Shown here: one piece after another, positions 7,669 to 15,054 of the stretch | Layout: every line of letters starts with the position of its first letter | Position numbering within the stretch: the stretch's first letter is position 1 | From: a virus | IMG/VR virus record: IMGVR_UViG_3300029266_000968 | Span: 1-20,706 of that record | Direction: 5' to 3' (one strand) | Length of the DNA: 20,706 nucleotides | Program-made: the position numbers and the translations under genes | Notes under the pieces: model-generated | Database searches by the model: none | What the model saw: only the letters and a program-made list of their open reading frames with translations | Told to the model about the DNA's origin: nothing

Positions 7669-8352
7669 TTATTCTTCATATTTTTTCATACAGTCTTTTA
7701 CGTACTGCAGGTTGTTTGGAATGAAGCTATCTTCAAACATACCTTGGGGTGATTTACATGTGTTCTCTCCATTGTTTTGAGTTTCAAAACCATATTCAAG
7801 TTCACCATCATCATTTTTATTTACTTTACCAAATAATACAATTGAGAATAGTCCTTCCAAAGTTAAAGTATTGTCTATCATCTTACCTATAGTTTTAGCT
7901 TTAACTTTTCTATTTCCATTTATGTCAGTTGAATCTTCTGAATGAGTTAAGAAAATTACAGTCAAGTCTTCTCTTAGATCTTTAGGTAACTTTGCAACCT
8001 GTGCTAAGTTAGCGGCTATCTGAGTAAACTTATCATAACCTTTCTCATTTGCTCTATCAAAATACTCAAAAGAACTCATATATTGCCAGTCATCAACTAC
8101 AAGAGTTTTAATTCCGGGCATTTTCTGATCTACATGATTTATTGCTTTAATAATACCTGCAGCAGATGATGCTGATGCTAAGTTACCTTTAGGATTTTCT
8201 TTACTAATTAAAGTATAGTTTTTCTTCCAACCTTTAAAAGGTAAGGGCTTGTTAGCAATGTTTATAATAAACGTTTCATCTGGATTTAAATTTCTAATAG
8301 CAGTGGATTTTCCAGTTCCTGAGTCTGCTATGACTAATACACTTTGCGCCAT
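7669..8352 (-). CDS. Sak4-like RecA-fold ATPase (single-strand annealing recombinase)
   Basis: 227 aa. Walker A is ADSGTGKST (9-17) at the very N-terminus and Walker B is TLVVDDWQYM (83-92); the polar strand FLTHSED (near 134-140) fits a sensor position. A minimal RecA core of about 225-250 aa starting almost directly with the P-loop is typical of phage Sak4-type (AAA_24) ATPases, which promote annealing together with an SSB. The SSB-like gene is immediately downstream (25 nt), matching known Sak4-SSB pairing. The alternative is a generic phage NTP-binding protein. There is no SD sequence; the start lies in an A/T-rich context. Confidence 0.75.
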   Translation of the reverse strand: MAQSVLVIADSGTGKSTAIRNLNPDETFIINIANKPLPFKGWKKNYTLISKENPKGNLASASSAAGIIKAINHVDQKMPGIKTLVVDDWQYMSSFEYFDRANEKGYDKFTQIAANLAQVAKLPKDLREDLTVIFLTHSEDSTDINGNRKVKAKTIGKMIDNTLTLEGLFSIVLFGKVNKNDDGELEYGFETQNNGENTCKSPQGMFEDSFIPNNLQYVKDCMKKYEE

Positions 8353-8358
8353 ACTTAT

Positions 8359-8901
8359 TTATCTATATTTAGTTATTACTTTGGTTAATGTTATTAATGT
8401 TTGATTTATTTCTTCTAGCTTACTTACTAATAATGATCCTGTAGTTTCATCTGGATCATCTAAATCAAATAAAGTTATAGCCTTAGCTGTAGTATGAGCA
8501 TCATTCTTCATCCCTGCTGTAGACAGCTTACTTTTATTTCTATCAGTAACGTCATTAATAACTTTTAATTCACTAACAGGAATCATATGTCTTTGAAATC
8601 CTGAGTTAGAAGTAATTAATTCATACTCTGATTTCCAGTGTGGATTATAACGTAAGAGATATAATGTTCTCTTTGGGTCCTCACTTACATAGTCTATACT
8701 TACAAACTCTGTATATACATCTTCTTCCTTTTCTAATTCACTAGGAAAGAAACTAACATGTAGTTCATCCTTACCAGAAGGCCTGTAAGCCATCTTAGGA
8801 ATGTATAATGCATTCTTCTTACCTTCTACTTGAAAGTAATTATCATGCTCTGTCTTTAAATCAGAGACTCTTTTCTTGCGCTCTGTAGTTGATATTGCCA
8901 T
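8359..8901 (-). CDS. Unknown 180-aa replication-operon protein
   Basis: It lies between the DnaB-type helicase (16-nt gap) and the Sak4-like ATPase (6-nt gap). The N-terminus is charged (TTERKKRVSDLKTEHDNYF); the middle is beta-rich (DELHVSFFPSELEKEEDVYT); the last 35 residues (GSLLVSKLEEINQTLITLTK) look like an amphipathic helix that could mediate oligomerisation. No family or motif is recognised. Location suggests a replication or recombination accessory role, but nothing in the sequence proves it. Confidence 0.8.
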   Translation of the reverse strand: MAISTTERKKRVSDLKTEHDNYFQVEGKKNALYIPKMAYRPSGKDELHVSFFPSELEKEEDVYTEFVSIDYVSEDPKRTLYLLRYNPHWKSEYELITSNSGFQRHMIPVSELKVINDVTDRNKSKLSTAGMKNDAHTTAKAITLFDLDDPDETTGSLLVSKLEEINQTLITLTKVITKYR

Positions 8902-8917
8902 ATTTTAATTGTTAATG

Positions 8918-9874
8918 TTAACGTCTTTCTTGTTGTGCAGGTGTAAGCATTTCTTCTATTTTCATTTGCTCAAACTTAGCTTTAAAGAAACTCATCCTAG
9001 CATCACCGTTTCTTGCTTTAAGAAAGTGTAATACTAATGTTTTGTCATCTTCTATAATATATCTATCAGGACCATAGTATCTAATCTTTTGCTTAGCCGG
9101 TCTGTTAATACCTATAAGCATATCCGCATGCTGTAACATAGCATCTGAACCAAAGATATCTGACTCTAATATATAGTTACCATACTTACCATCAATAGCT
9201 CTATCTGGGCTATCTATGTTCCTGTTAAGTTGTGATAATGAAATAAATAGACAAGGATAATCTCTCTTACATTGTGTAAAGAATTCACCTAGCTCAAACA
9301 TCATATCTAATGTGTTGTTCTGATAGGGTGCTCTCTTTACAAGCATAGTATGATCTAAAGTTATTATTGTCTTTGCACCTTTATGTAATGTCATATACAT
9401 ATCAACTTGCTCACGCATCTGATTAACAGTTAAAGGTGTGCTAATTATATCTACGGGATTCTTAACTCTTTCCCTAGCATACATTAAACACTTATTTAAC
9501 ACATCAGGCTGTAAAGTACTACCTGCACTACACAACTCTTTATAAGTCTTACCAGTCATAGAACTAAATTCTCTAATAGCTGATGTTCTACCAACCATCT
9601 CAAACTGAAATTCTAAGACTCTAAACTTATCATGAGGATTAAGTGCAAATGATTCTCTTATTATTTGATCTTTTATTAATGTTTTACCTGAACCAGGCCT
9701 ACCACCAATTACAGTTAGAGTATTCCATTCTAAACCATCGGTAGCAGCATCATTAAATTTAGGCCAAGGTGTGTATATAGATTTCTCTTCACCTTTCTGC
9801 CTAGCATTCATATATTTTAATGCTTCACTAAATGCAGCATGTTGTCCTACCCACGATTTATTTGTTTTAGCCAT
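8918..9874 (-). CDS. DnaB-type replicative helicase (RecA-like domain only)
   Basis: 318 aa. Walker A is GGRPGSGKT (57-65), the H1a region is EFQFEM (88-93), Walker B is IITLDH (170-175), and the DnaB H3 region ISLSQLNRN (211-219) is followed by a glycine-rich segment and HFLKARNGDARMSF, the DnaB C-terminal arginine-finger/K.RNG signature. The protein is shorter than cellular DnaB (about 450 aa) and lacks the N-terminal primase-interaction domain, as in several phage helicases. It would unwind DNA as a hexamer at the fork, working with the TOPRIM primase (5923-6900). The stop of the upstream winged-helix gene overlaps its ATG by 1 nt. Confidence 0.9.
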   Translation of the reverse strand: MAKTNKSWVGQHAAFSEALKYMNARQKGEEKSIYTPWPKFNDAATDGLEWNTLTVIGGRPGSGKTLIKDQIIRESFALNPHDKFRVLEFQFEMVGRTSAIREFSSMTGKTYKELCSAGSTLQPDVLNKCLMYARERVKNPVDIISTPLTVNQMREQVDMYMTLHKGAKTIITLDHTMLVKRAPYQNNTLDMMFELGEFFTQCKRDYPCLFISLSQLNRNIDSPDRAIDGKYGNYILESDIFGSDAMLQHADMLIGINRPAKQKIRYYGPDRYIIEDDKTLVLHFLKARNGDARMSFFKAKFEQMKIEEMLTPAQQERR

Positions 9875-10470
9875 TATACTACTTTTTCTTTAAAGTTCTT
9901 CTCTTCTGTATCTATACCATCTCTAATCATATCACAATAGTCCGCTAATGTAGAGTGCTTAACCCTATGCTTATCTTGCTTGCATATAAAGTACTGACTT
10001 GTCTGCATATACAGGTATTCAGCATCTCTGTACTCATTAACGTACATTTTAGAGGCCTCAATGACATCTTTCCACGTATAATCATATGTTTCAAAGAACC
10101 ATCTGAATGACTCTGATAGCATTTTAACATTAACTCTTGCAGGTTTACCGCTAGGCAACCTTATATTAGGAAATGTCTCTCTATAGATGTTTATATTATC
10201 AGCAAAGTCTTTACCCATCAATTGTATATCAGTTTTCTTCTTTGCTTTAATAAAATAATTATCAAGCTTAGCACAGAATGCTTTAGCTACTGCTGTCATG
10301 ATATATTTATCATCCACCAGTTCCAAATAACCTAATTTCTTAAGTTTATCTTTATCATCTTGACTAGTGTTGGTTGATGAAACGCCTTGCTTGATCCCAA
10401 ATAGGATCAGAGCTTGATTTGGTGTCATCTTTTCTTTTAATATCTTTTGTAATAATTCCCACATATCCAT
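9874..10470 (-). CDS. Winged-helix protein upstream of DnaB; possible replisome organiser or helicase loader
   Basis: 198 aa, ATG at 10470 (a second ATG at 10464 is also possible). Residues 15-70 (KMTPNQALILFGIKQG, then KLKKLGYLELVDDKYIMTA) have the helix-turn-helix then beta-hairpin layout of a winged-helix domain. The C-terminal part contains several aromatic-rich helices (FRWFFETYDYTWKDVIEASK). It ends on the first base of the DnaB gene. A DNA-binding protein directly before the helicase gene suggests origin binding or helicase loading; this is inferred from position. Its first 107 nt overlap the DnaA-like gene in another frame, and both readings look protein-like. Confidence 0.8.
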   Translation of the reverse strand: MDMWELLQKILKEKMTPNQALILFGIKQGVSSTNTSQDDKDKLKKLGYLELVDDKYIMTAVAKAFCAKLDNYFIKAKKKTDIQLMGKDFADNINIYRETFPNIRLPSGKPARVNVKMLSESFRWFFETYDYTWKDVIEASKMYVNEYRDAEYLYMQTSQYFICKQDKHRVKHSTLADYCDMIRDGIDTEEKNFKEKVV

Positions 10471-10876
10471 CTATTTTTTTTTGTAATTTTTCAAGTATTT
10501 TGCAGAAAGTTTTATCTTTGGTTTCTATACCATTACTAACTGTTTTACAAGAGTTAATAATAGTAGCATGACCTCTAAAGATAGCCTTACCGATAGAAGT
10601 TTTAGAATAACCATCATTAAAAGCTAAGAAACTCATTACCTGAATATACATTATAAAATCACGTTCTCTAGTTCTAGTCTTAAAATCATAGTTTTTATAC
10701 TTAGGATGATCTTCAACTATAGTATGTAAAGTCAATTCTTTATAAATTGCTAATGTTAAAGTAGATTTAGATGTTACAGGAGTTAAAACATAAAGTTTTA
10801 TATCATGTTCTCTATAGAATTTCTTCTTAAAGCGCTCTATCTGAGCTTTTTGTTTAATCTTTTGATTATCAATCAT
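10364..10876 (-). CDS. DnaA domain IV-like DNA-binding protein
   Basis: 170 aa, ATG at 10876. Residues about 68-125 match the layout of DnaA domain IV, the part that binds DnaA boxes: TRERDFIMYIQVMSFLAFN corresponds to the R.iamYL.reLt helix, SKTSIGKAIF to s...IG..Fg, and RGHATIINSC (101-110) to the GRDHTTV.HA signature. There is no AAA+ domain (no P-loop), so it cannot act like full DnaA. It is the first gene behind a near-consensus promoter (10898-10928) and precedes winged-helix and DnaB genes, so it may recognise the phage origin. Alternatives are a transcription regulator or a competitor for host DnaA boxes. The last 35 codons overlap the next gene by 107 nt. Confidence 0.75.
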   Translation of the reverse strand: MIDNQKIKQKAQIERFKKKFYREHDIKLYVLTPVTSKSTLTLAIYKELTLHTIVEDHPKYKNYDFKTRTRERDFIMYIQVMSFLAFNDGYSKTSIGKAIFRGHATIINSCKTVSNGIETKDKTFCKILEKLQKKIDGYVGIITKDIKRKDDTKSSSDPIWDQARRFINQH

Positions 10877-10897
10877 TTAGTTACAGTTACGGGGTTA

Positions 10898-10928
10898 CAA
10901 ATATACTTATTATTACCAGTTTATACAA
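10898..10928 (-). promoter_or_regulatory. Bacteroidota-type promoter for the replication operon
   Basis: Read leftward: TTG (10926-10928), 20-nt spacer, then TATATTTG (10898-10905), a perfect match to TAnnTTTG with the normal TTG element and spacing of the Bacteroidota primary sigma factor. Transcription should start near 10891, about 15 nt before the ATG of the DnaA-like gene at 10876. It lies mostly inside the 3' end of the uracil-DNA glycosylase gene. Confidence 0.82.
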
Positions 10929-11605
10929 GCTTTATCTTGCGTATTTAATATTTCATTTGCTTTATCAAAAACATCATTTGAATCCCATTCACCTCCTCTA
11001 TAAGCAGCGGAAGCCGGATGAGAACATTTAAGAATTTTACAGTTAGGAAGTAAAGTTTGCCATGCTTCAGCTTTCTTACCCATCAATATAAATATTGTAT
11101 CTGGGTTATGTCTATTGATATTATCAAAGACATGTTCTGTAAAGCTTTTCCATATACCATAGTGTGAACCAATCTTATTAACTTCACAAGTAAATGCAGT
11201 ATTAATAAGTAGTACACCTTGGTTAGCCCAACGTCTTAAATCACACTCTTCAGGTGTATATACTGTTTTGCCAGTAGTCTGTTTCAGTATATATTGTAAA
11301 GACTTCTCAGCTTTACCTTTTACACTACAGCTAAATGCTATACCATCAGCTACACCTAACTGTGGATACGGATCTTGTCCTACTATAACTACCTTTAGAT
11401 TATCATAAGGGCATTCATAAAAACCATTAAATACATCTTTAAATTTAGGAGTAAAACGCCTGCCTTGTTCTACATTTTCAATTAGTGTATTCATTATATG
11501 ATCAAAGCTTAAACCATTAACATATGGTGACAGCATTCGGTCCCAACTGCTGTCTTTCAGCTTGTTGTTTAAATTATCTCTTAATAAATTAATGTCTATG
11601 TCCAT
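10913..11605 (-). CDS. ung: Family 1 uracil-DNA glycosylase
   Basis: 230 aa, the normal full length. Family 1 motifs are all present: GQDPYP (76-81) with catalytic D78, FSC (91-93) with the uracil-stacking Phe, LLINTAFTC (132-140) with N135, and HPASAAYRGG (196-205) with H196 in the minor-groove loop (normally HPSPLSAYRG). The enzyme removes uracil from DNA, which implies this phage does not replace thymine with uracil. The ATG at 11605 is divergent from the rightward gene at 11650, leaving only 44 bp for both starts. The 3' end carries the promoter of the replication operon. Confidence 0.95.
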   Translation of the reverse strand: MDIDINLLRDNLNNKLKDSSWDRMLSPYVNGLSFDHIMNTLIENVEQGRRFTPKFKDVFNGFYECPYDNLKVVIVGQDPYPQLGVADGIAFSCSVKGKAEKSLQYILKQTTGKTVYTPEECDLRRWANQGVLLINTAFTCEVNKIGSHYGIWKSFTEHVFDNINRHNPDTIFILMGKKAEAWQTLLPNCKILKCSHPASAAYRGGEWDSNDVFDKANEILNTQDKACINW

Positions 11606-11624
11606 TTTTTGTTGTAAATTATAG

Positions 11625-11632
11625 TATATTTG
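11625..11632 (+). promoter_or_regulatory. -7 promoter element for the lone rightward gene
   Basis: TATATTTG is a perfect TAnnTTTG box 17 nt before the ATG at 11650, predicting a leader of roughly 10 nt. No TTG at the usual 17-23 nt spacing is present; the nearest TTG triplets are 10 and 13 nt upstream. The box is identical to the one at 10898 on the other strand. Confidence 0.6.
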
Positions 11633-11649
11633 TTATTAAATTATTTATT

Positions 11650-12078
11650 ATGGCTGATCAAGAAGTACACTCAAGAGTAACATATGACTTTACCAAGGAT
11701 ATTACAGGAGTAAAAATTAATCCTGCTTATATACACGGTTTAGAAAGAATTACTAATAAGATAATTATTCAAAATAGTGATAAGGGTTCTGAGTTACCTA
11801 CCATCTTTGCCAAATTTGATAAAATTGTTGATAATGCTAAATTACCTCTTGAAGAACAAGAAAAAATACAATTAGATGAATTTGAATCTGATATCTACAC
11901 CTTGTTCTCTTTAATACAGCTACTTAAGTATATGGCTGTAGAACAAAATCTAGAGATTAAAACAGAAACAACTGCAACTAAAGAAGAATTAGCAGAGCTT
12001 TCTAAAATGATTCAAAAAGGAGCGGATGTATCAGAAAAAATTAAAGATATAAATGCTAAAATGACTATTGTTAAGTAG
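11650..12078 (+). CDS. Unknown 142-aa acidic protein, lone rightward gene in the early block
   Basis: ATG at 11650 in the context TTTATTATG. The middle is acidic and helical (LPLEEQEKIQLDEFESD), followed by a hydrophobic helix (IYTLFSLIQLLKYMAVE) and a C-terminal amphipathic helix (KEELAELSKMIQKGADVSEK), so oligomerisation is possible. No known family is recognised and there is no membrane or signal segment. It is the only confident plus-strand gene among leftward genes between 463 and 19628, has its own -7 box, is divergent from the glycosylase gene, and its stop directly abuts the stop of the 127-aa gene on the other strand. Separate timing or regulation is likely. Confidence 0.85.
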   Translation: MADQEVHSRVTYDFTKDITGVKINPAYIHGLERITNKIIIQNSDKGSELPTIFAKFDKIVDNAKLPLEEQEKIQLDEFESDIYTLFSLIQLLKYMAVEQNLEIKTETTATKEELAELSKMIQKGADVSEKIKDINAKMTIVK

Positions 12079-12462
12079 TTATCTTAGATTCATATTATTA
12101 AAGTTTCCTATCTCTACACATGCTTGTATTACAAGGTTTAACTCTTCTTTATCACAATCTCCAAAAGATTTACAATACTCTTGTTTGTTTCTTACAAAAC
12201 ATAGTCCTGCGGCTCTTTTTACTTCTAATTTGGCTTCTACAAACGTGTAGCCAATTTCTTGTGCTATTTCTCTAATCATAGCATGTATTCTAGCCAGTTG
12301 AGGGTTACTACCTTTGTCACCACCAACTCCTATAAATATTTCTAATCTAGAGTCATCAGGTAATTGGCTTAAGAATTTCTTAAACCTAGTACCCACTGCT
12401 TTTGTAGGAAAATATAACTCACCATCTTTAATAGATGCTTTTATAAATAAGTTATCTTTCAT
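12079..12462 (-). CDS. Possible NinB-like recombination protein
   Basis: 127 aa, ATG overlapping the upstream stop by 4 nt (12459-12462). The layout resembles NinB/Orf-type phage recombination mediators: an N-terminal beta segment, then SNPQLARIHAMIREIAQEIG (similar in place to the s..QN...ha....ia...g helix), a middle segment ending KQEYCKSFGDCDKEELN, and a last helix LVIQACVEIG. The similarity is in pattern and length rather than exact motif, so the call is tentative. The NinG-like HNH gene upstream in the same operon supports it, because ninB and ninG often travel together. It could also be an unrelated small phage protein. Confidence 0.4.
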   Translation of the reverse strand: MKDNLFIKASIKDGELYFPTKAVGTRFKKFLSQLPDDSRLEIFIGVGGDKGSNPQLARIHAMIREIAQEIGYTFVEAKLEVKRAAGLCFVRNKQEYCKSFGDCDKEELNLVIQACVEIGNFNNMNLR

Positions 12463-12728
12463 CCTGCCATAACTTTACTTAACCATAATATTAGTTCCCA
12501 AAGTCCTGCTCCTAAAATTAATACAAATCCAAATCCAGCAGTCCATATACAACCTTGGTATTTACTTTCCATATCTTGTGGAGATCTACCCTGGTTACTT
12601 CTATACTGTCTATATTTCTTGCTTCTTTTCTTTTTAGCTCTGTATGATTCTTGATCTTTTAACTCTTTAGCTTTTCTATGAAGCTCAGTGTGGTCTTCTA
12701 ACTGCTTTTTGCTTTTTTTATTTGCCAT
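12459..12728 (-). CDS. Small basic protein with one C-terminal membrane segment
   Basis: 89 aa. Residues 1-45 are strongly basic and charged (KKSKKQLEDHTELHRKAKEL; YRAKKKRSKKYRQYR), and residues about 62-85 (WTAGFGFVLILGAGLWELIL) form a single transmembrane helix. With a basic N-terminus and C-terminal helix it would sit in the inner membrane with the charged part in the cytoplasm, possibly touching nucleic acid. The stop/start overlap with the next gene is 4 nt. No family is recognised; a holin cannot be excluded, but the basic domain is unusual for one. Confidence 0.72.
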   Translation of the reverse strand: MANKKSKKQLEDHTELHRKAKELKDQESYRAKKKRSKKYRQYRSNQGRSPQDMESKYQGCIWTAGFGFVLILGAGLWELILWLSKVMAG

Positions 12729-12729
12729 T

Positions 12730-12870
12730 TTATATTGGTTCTATATCCCATGCTATACGATAATCTGGGTCATGAGGATCTAACTCAACATTAGATTTCT
12801 CATTAACCCACTGATTATTACTAAAAACATAAGTTCTATTATTAATTACTTTTACTATTCTATCATCCAT
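12730..12870 (-). CDS. Small 46-aa unknown protein
   Basis: An ATG at 12870 opens a 46-codon frame ending TAA at 12730, filling the space between two same-strand genes. It overlaps the upstream gene by 8 nt (ATGGATGA) and ends 1 nt before the next ATG. The sequence starts MDDRIVKVINNRTYVFSNNQ and has an acidic, Trp-containing end (DPDYRIAWDIEPI). The snug fit and balanced composition support it as real. No function is recognised. Confidence 0.68.
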   Translation of the reverse strand: MDDRIVKVINNRTYVFSNNQWVNEKSNVELDPHDPDYRIAWDIEPI

Positions 12871-13144
12871 GGTTGTTTCTTAGTATTTCTTCATGATATT
12901 CTATTATATCTTGTTCTATAGACGTCTCATAAAATATACTAGATACATCTACCATCACTGTACGTCCTTCATTGCTTTCTAACTCCACCCAAATTCTTGT
13001 TATCTCTATAGATGGTCCAATACCAGGTGTTCCGGGATCTCCGTTAGATTCAGTATGCACTTCAGGTTCTCCTGGATCAAAAGTATATTCTACTTCTGCA
13101 TCATGGCCGTGGTAATCCACTTCTGCCATATGACACTGACTCAT
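12863..13144 (-). CDS. Unknown 93-aa acidic protein
   Basis: ATG at 13144, overlapping the upstream stop by 4 nt. The protein is acidic with a Gly/Pro-rich middle (FDPGEPEVHTESNGDPGTPG) followed by IGPSIEITRIWVELESNEGR, a layout I associate with small uncharacterised phage proteins carrying a y.pG...p...G.PG.p..veI block. The N-terminal HMAEVDYHGHD is His-rich but no full metal site is clear. Probably a cytoplasmic early protein; function unknown. Confidence 0.75.
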   Translation of the reverse strand: MSQCHMAEVDYHGHDAEVEYTFDPGEPEVHTESNGDPGTPGIGPSIEITRIWVELESNEGRTVMVDVSSIFYETSIEQDIIEYHEEILRNNHG

Positions 13145-13374
13145 AAGAATCTTAATGCATCACCTACATAAACAAATTCTTGGCTACACTCTAAACATTT
13201 AGCGTTGCCTTCATTGCGTAATAAGGTTGGTTGACTACAGTTAGGACAAGGTGTATCACCTTCTGTTATATATTCTTCTATAGCACGCCTAGACATACTA
13301 TGTATAAAAGCATCATGACTTCCTTTGTGCTCTTGATTGTACTGATCTATAAATATTTCTTTCATTCTACCCAT
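13141..13374 (-). CDS. Small zinc-ribbon protein
   Basis: 77 aa, ATG at 13374 (a second ATG at 13365 is also possible). Four cysteines form a zinc ribbon: CPNC (43-46) and CLEC (60-63), with FVYVGDALRFL closing the fold. The N-terminal half is a charged helix (EIFIDQYNQEHKGSHDAF). Such proteins usually bind nucleic acid or protein partners. It starts 2 nt after the stop of the 55-aa membrane protein and couples to the next gene by a 4-nt overlap. Confidence 0.75.
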   Translation of the reverse strand: MGRMKEIFIDQYNQEHKGSHDAFIHSMSRRAIEEYITEGDTPCPNCSQPTLLRNEGNAKCLECSQEFVYVGDALRFL

Positions 13375-13376
13375 GA

Positions 13377-13544
13377 CTATATAGATTTAAAGTTATTTCT
13401 TTTGTGTTCTAGCATCTCTCTAACAGTTAAGTCATTTAAAGATTCTTTTAGATTTTTAGAGCCCATGTGTTTACCTATCATATAGACAATAGCAATTCCA
13501 CACATTTCTGCAAGTACGAATAAAATAATTAATAATGTTTCCAT
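13377..13544 (-). CDS. Small 55-aa single-pass membrane protein
   Basis: An ATG at 13544 lies inside the last codons of the SF2 helicase gene (16-nt overlap) and the frame ends TAG at 13377. Residues 3-23 (TLLIILFVLAEMCGIAIVYM) form one transmembrane helix at the N-terminus; the rest is charged and helical (KESLNDLTVREMLEHKR), probably facing the cytoplasm. It fills an otherwise empty gap of about 150 nt in the operon. No family is recognised. Confidence 0.68.
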   Translation of the reverse strand: METLLIILFVLAEMCGIAIVYMIGKHMGSKNLKESLNDLTVREMLEHKRNNFKSI

Positions 13545-14650
13545 AGTTTTTTCTGGTTATTTAACGGGTTATGATATTTAATTTTTGTTGGTTCAAACTC
13601 TTTAAGGGCATTTTTAACCCATATCTCATCTTGTGTGCCTACATAACATAATATATGACATACAGCAGTTTCACTGGGATTAAGCCTAAGCAGTCTTCCT
13701 ATTCTTTGTGATGATTTTCTCTCATTACCATAAGCATGCATGATTATACCTTGTTTTAAGTCAGGTATAGTTACACCTTCACTTAACTGCAGTACACATG
13801 ACAACCTATCTATTCTGCCATCAGAGAATAACTCAAGGTTATCTTCTGACTTTGGATTCTTAGAATGATAGCTATGCTCACACAATCTATCTGCTTGCTT
13901 CTGGGTATTTGCAAATATAATACATTTTGTACCAAGACTCTTTGCTAATGACTTAGCATATAATTCTTTAGTATTGTATTCCATTAATGCTCTCATTCTC
14001 ATGATAGCTGCAAACTGCTTTTGTTTAGGTGTTTGTGCATCAGCAACTCTACTACTTGTATAATTATAATCTTTAAGTTCTGAAGTATACCACTGACCAC
14101 CTGCCTTGTTTTTCTTCTTTAAGGCTGCTGTCTTTGATAAAACTAATTGATGAACTATAATTTTATAATTATTTAAGATATTAGAATCTGTTGCTTGATC
14201 TACAGAAAACTTAAACTTGATTGGACAATACCTATTAACCATTATCCCTTTAAGTGAACTATCATCTTTTGGTGGAGTTCCTGTTAATCCAAGAATCTTA
14301 CCTGTAAAAGCTGATAAAAACTTATCATGATTAGGTAACAGACTATGACATTCATCTAAATAGACTACATCAAACTCCGTAGGTTTATGTTTATTGATGG
14401 ATAGGTAAGTTGTAAACGTTATATGTTTAACTAAACTTTGCAAGTTCATCTTTTCCAATTCATCTATCCAAGATTGTGCTACAGAGTGTTTAGGAATTAC
14501 AACTAAAGCTTCTACCAACGCGTGATAGTTCCTTTGTAAATGTTGTATTGCTATTCTTGTCTTACCAAGTCCCATAGATATGGCTAGTCCACATCTCTTA
14601 TGTTGTGATGCTATTGATAATGCATCTGCTTGTACTACTTCTCTTGTCAT
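13529..14650 (-). CDS. SF2 DNA/RNA helicase (DECH type)
   Basis: 373 aa with all main SF2 motifs: motif I MGLGKT (26-31), Ia VIPKHSVAQSW (51-61), II DECH (99-102), III TGTP (123-126), IV CIIFANTQ (243-250), V LSEGVTIPDL (289-298) and VI QRIGRLLR (315-322). This is the compact type found in many phages, close to Snf2/UvsW-like helicases; it may remodel branched DNA during recombination. The ATG at 14650 overlaps the HNH gene by 4 nt. No extra domain is fused and no key residue is missing. Confidence 0.88.
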   Translation of the reverse strand: MTREVVQADALSIASQHKRCGLAISMGLGKTRIAIQHLQRNYHALVEALVVIPKHSVAQSWIDELEKMNLQSLVKHITFTTYLSINKHKPTEFDVVYLDECHSLLPNHDKFLSAFTGKILGLTGTPPKDDSSLKGIMVNRYCPIKFKFSVDQATDSNILNNYKIIVHQLVLSKTAALKKKNKAGGQWYTSELKDYNYTSSRVADAQTPKQKQFAAIMRMRALMEYNTKELYAKSLAKSLGTKCIIFANTQKQADRLCEHSYHSKNPKSEDNLELFSDGRIDRLSCVLQLSEGVTIPDLKQGIIMHAYGNERKSSQRIGRLLRLNPSETAVCHILCYVGTQDEIWVKNALKEFEPTKIKYHNPLNNQKKLWKHY

Positions 14651-15054
14651 TCCTGGTTTCTTTTTAGTGAGTATCCTAATTCAATTGCTTCATCCGGATG
14701 TTCTTCAATATAGTTATGGCATGGCCTACATACTGATAGCCAAGTACTAACTACTAAATGGTATTCCCCACGTCCTTTTTTATGATGGACATCAGTTGAG
14801 CCACCATTACAACAATGTAATGCTGCTTCACATGTGGGCTTTTCTTCCATGAATTTACGTCTTAACTTAGAATAAGCCAAGTCTAACACCTGCATCTTTT
14901 TAGATTTAGGGTTAATACGTTTTCTAGCAAGTGGTTTAGTAGTCTTCTTTGCTTTATACCAGCAATTCTTGCAATACCGGCTGCCTTTATCATTCTTCCA
15001 AATGAACTGCTCAGTATTGCAATTATTACATAGTTTTCTTTTTTGTTCAATCAT
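14647..15054 (-). CDS. NinG-like HNH nuclease with N-terminal zinc ribbon
   Basis: 135 aa. An N-terminal four-Cys ribbon (CNNC at 9-12 and CKNC at 28-31) is followed by a basic linker (KPLARKRINPKSKK) and an HNH-type fold: C75, CC (81-82), DVHHKKGRGEYH (88-99) with the HH pair, then CRPCHNYI (109-116). The order zinc ribbon, basic stretch, HNH is typical of NinG/Rap proteins, which stimulate phage recombination. 4-nt overlaps at both ends show tight coupling with the 180-aa gene and the SF2 helicase. Confidence 0.72.
   Translation of the reverse strand: MIEQKRKLCNNCNTEQFIWKNDKGSRYCKNCWYKAKKTTKPLARKRINPKSKKMQVLDLAYSKLRRKFMEEKPTCEAALHCCNGGSTDVHHKKGRGEYHLVVSTWLSVCRPCHNYIEEHPDEAIELGYSLKRNQE

Noticed and set aside
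9945-10130. 61-aa minus-strand frame
   Set aside because: It lies wholly inside the winged-helix gene in another frame, with unconvincing composition.
11361-11369. DnaA-box-like TGTGGATAC
   Set aside because: It lies in the conserved coding part of the glycosylase gene (GQDPYPQLG) and has one mismatch; chance is likely.
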